Shown here piece after piece: positions 7,602 to 8,070 of a stretch of 8,070 nucleotides of DNA; positions within the stretch are counted from its first letter, which is position 1, and every line of letters begins with the position of its first letter. The position numbers and the translations under genes are program-made. The DNA lies in contig CALKIA010000365.1 in the NCBI GenBank assembly GCA_937988705.1, forward strand, positions 1 through 8,070. Direction: 5' to 3'. Source of the stretch: an uncultured Chloroflexota bacterium. GTDB taxonomy: Bacteria > Chloroflexota > Anaerolineae > Aggregatilineales > Phototrophicaceae. The notes beneath the pieces were generated by a model that had not been told where the DNA came from, ran no database searches, and worked only from the letters and a program-made list of their open reading frames with translations.

Positions 7602-7707
7602 CCGAAGCGTGAACCGCTGCCCGAGGTAATCGGTCGCCGCTGCATTCGCGTTTCCCATTTCGCGGCATTTGTCAGGCGTCTTCGTCACAGCGATCACATA
7701 GGACTAC

Positions 7708-7737
7708 GCTGCTCCAGCCTTCTGAGACTGGAGCAGC
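7708..7737. repeat. Perfect 10-bp inverted repeat in front of RHS remnant
   Basis: GCTGCTCCAG (7708-7717) pairs perfectly with CTGGAGCAGC (7728-7737) around a 10-base loop. No T-run follows on either strand, so a simple intrinsic terminator is doubtful. It lies about 107 bp after the LysM gene stop and just where recognisable RHS sequence begins. It may end the operon transcript, or mark a recombination boundary of the RHS fragment. Confidence 0.5.
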
Positions 7738-8027
7738 TCACCGAGCACGGGCAGCAGACGAACGGCACATGGCGCTACTTCGGCTACGACGGTTTAGGGT
7801 CAGTGCGACAACTCACTGACATTCTAGGCGAACTGCACTACGCCGCCAACTATGACCCCTACGGCAATCCGTTCGAAACGAGCGGCAGCCTAACCTCAGC
7901 GCTCGGCTTCACCGGCGAGTTCACCGACCCCAACGGCTTGCTGTACCTGCGCGCGCGCTACCTGCAGCCGGGCTACGGCGCGTTCCTGAGCAAAGACCCA
8001 TTCGAGGGCTTGCTGCATCTACAATGA
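7722..8027 (+). pseudogene. RHS-repeat protein remnant: C-terminal core only
   Basis: The translated segment is the hallmark end of the RHS/YD-repeat core: TEHGQQTNGTWRYFGYDGLG, then SVRQLTD, YDPYGNPF, LGFTGEFTDPNGLLYLRAR, and SKDPFEG just before the stop. In intact proteins this closes the shell of a very large (often over 1000 residues) secreted or toxin-carrying protein. Here the frame is open back to the stop of the LysM gene, but the text before ~7722 is not RHS-like, and the only usual start codon, GTG at 7803, falls inside the GLGSVRQL motif, where no protein would sensibly begin. Only five residues follow DPFEG, so the variable C-terminal region is also missing in this frame. I therefore read it as a fragment broken at both ends, left by recombination or serving as an orphan RHS tip. 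A real short protein starting at 7803 (74 residues) is possible but unlikely. Confidence 0.75.
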
Positions 8028-8070
8028 ATCCTTCATCAGCCAGCATTTCGGCACGGCGCAAGCGCAGGCA

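Noticed and set aside
7594..7604. Short hairpin CGGC-CTA-GCCG across the LysM gene stop codon as terminator
   Set aside because: Only four base pairs, a three-base loop and no T-run; common by chance in GC-rich DNA.
7602..7721. Coding or RNA gene between the LysM gene and the RHS remnant
   Set aside because: The frame is open but has no usual start and its text is not RHS-like; no tRNA cloverleaf or other RNA gene is recognisable.
1..8070. CRISPR array, insertion sequence, integrase or defence island
   Set aside because: No spaced direct repeats, transposase or recombinase motifs, or nuclease/defence domains were seen on either strand; apart from the RHS debris the window is an ordinary transporter operon.

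Overview
The window is GC-rich, densely packed and reads entirely on the + strand. The style of the proteins points to a Chloroflexota bacterium, probably of the Anaerolineae: lipoproteins with Pro/Thr-rich spacers, a LysM lipoprotein with a beta-rich tail, an FtsX-type exporter with its adaptor, and RHS debris. This taxonomic guess comes from protein style only; there is no rRNA or other marker gene here.

Layout. Positions 3-944 hold the 3' part of a gene for an extracellular solute-binding protein; its start lies outside the window. A 76-bp gap follows with a terminator-like hairpin (953-991). Then comes a tight five-gene cluster: a large FtsX/MacB-type permease (1021-3852), a lipoprotein-type HlyD/MacA-like adaptor (3857-5209), two different MacB/LolD-type ATPases (5206-6102 and 6099-6773), and a LysM-domain lipoprotein (6783-7601). 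Gene spacing is 4 bp, then two 4-bp ATGA overlaps, then 9 bp, so the five are very probably one translationally coupled operon. The last ~470 bp contain a short spacer, a perfect 10-bp inverted repeat (7708-7737) and the decapitated C-terminal end of an RHS-repeat protein (about 7722-8027).

How the parts work together. The permease is an internal duplication, with two FtsX-type membrane modules and two large extracytoplasmic domains in one chain. It therefore needs two nucleotide-binding domains, and the operon supplies two non-identical ATPases, which suggests a heterodimeric motor. The adaptor is anchored outside the membrane by a lipidated cysteine and would extend the transporter outward. 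The LysM lipoprotein probably sits at the membrane-wall interface. The likely job is mechanotransmission or export of a peptide, lipid, lipoprotein or antimicrobial compound (MacAB/YknXYZ-like), but the substrate cannot be read from the sequence.

No clearly new defence or mobile system is visible. The points most worth a second look are an AbrB/MazE-like tail on the first ATPase, the two-ATPase/one-permease stoichiometry, the solute-binding protein beside an exporter, and the RHS remnant with a perfect palindrome at its left boundary.
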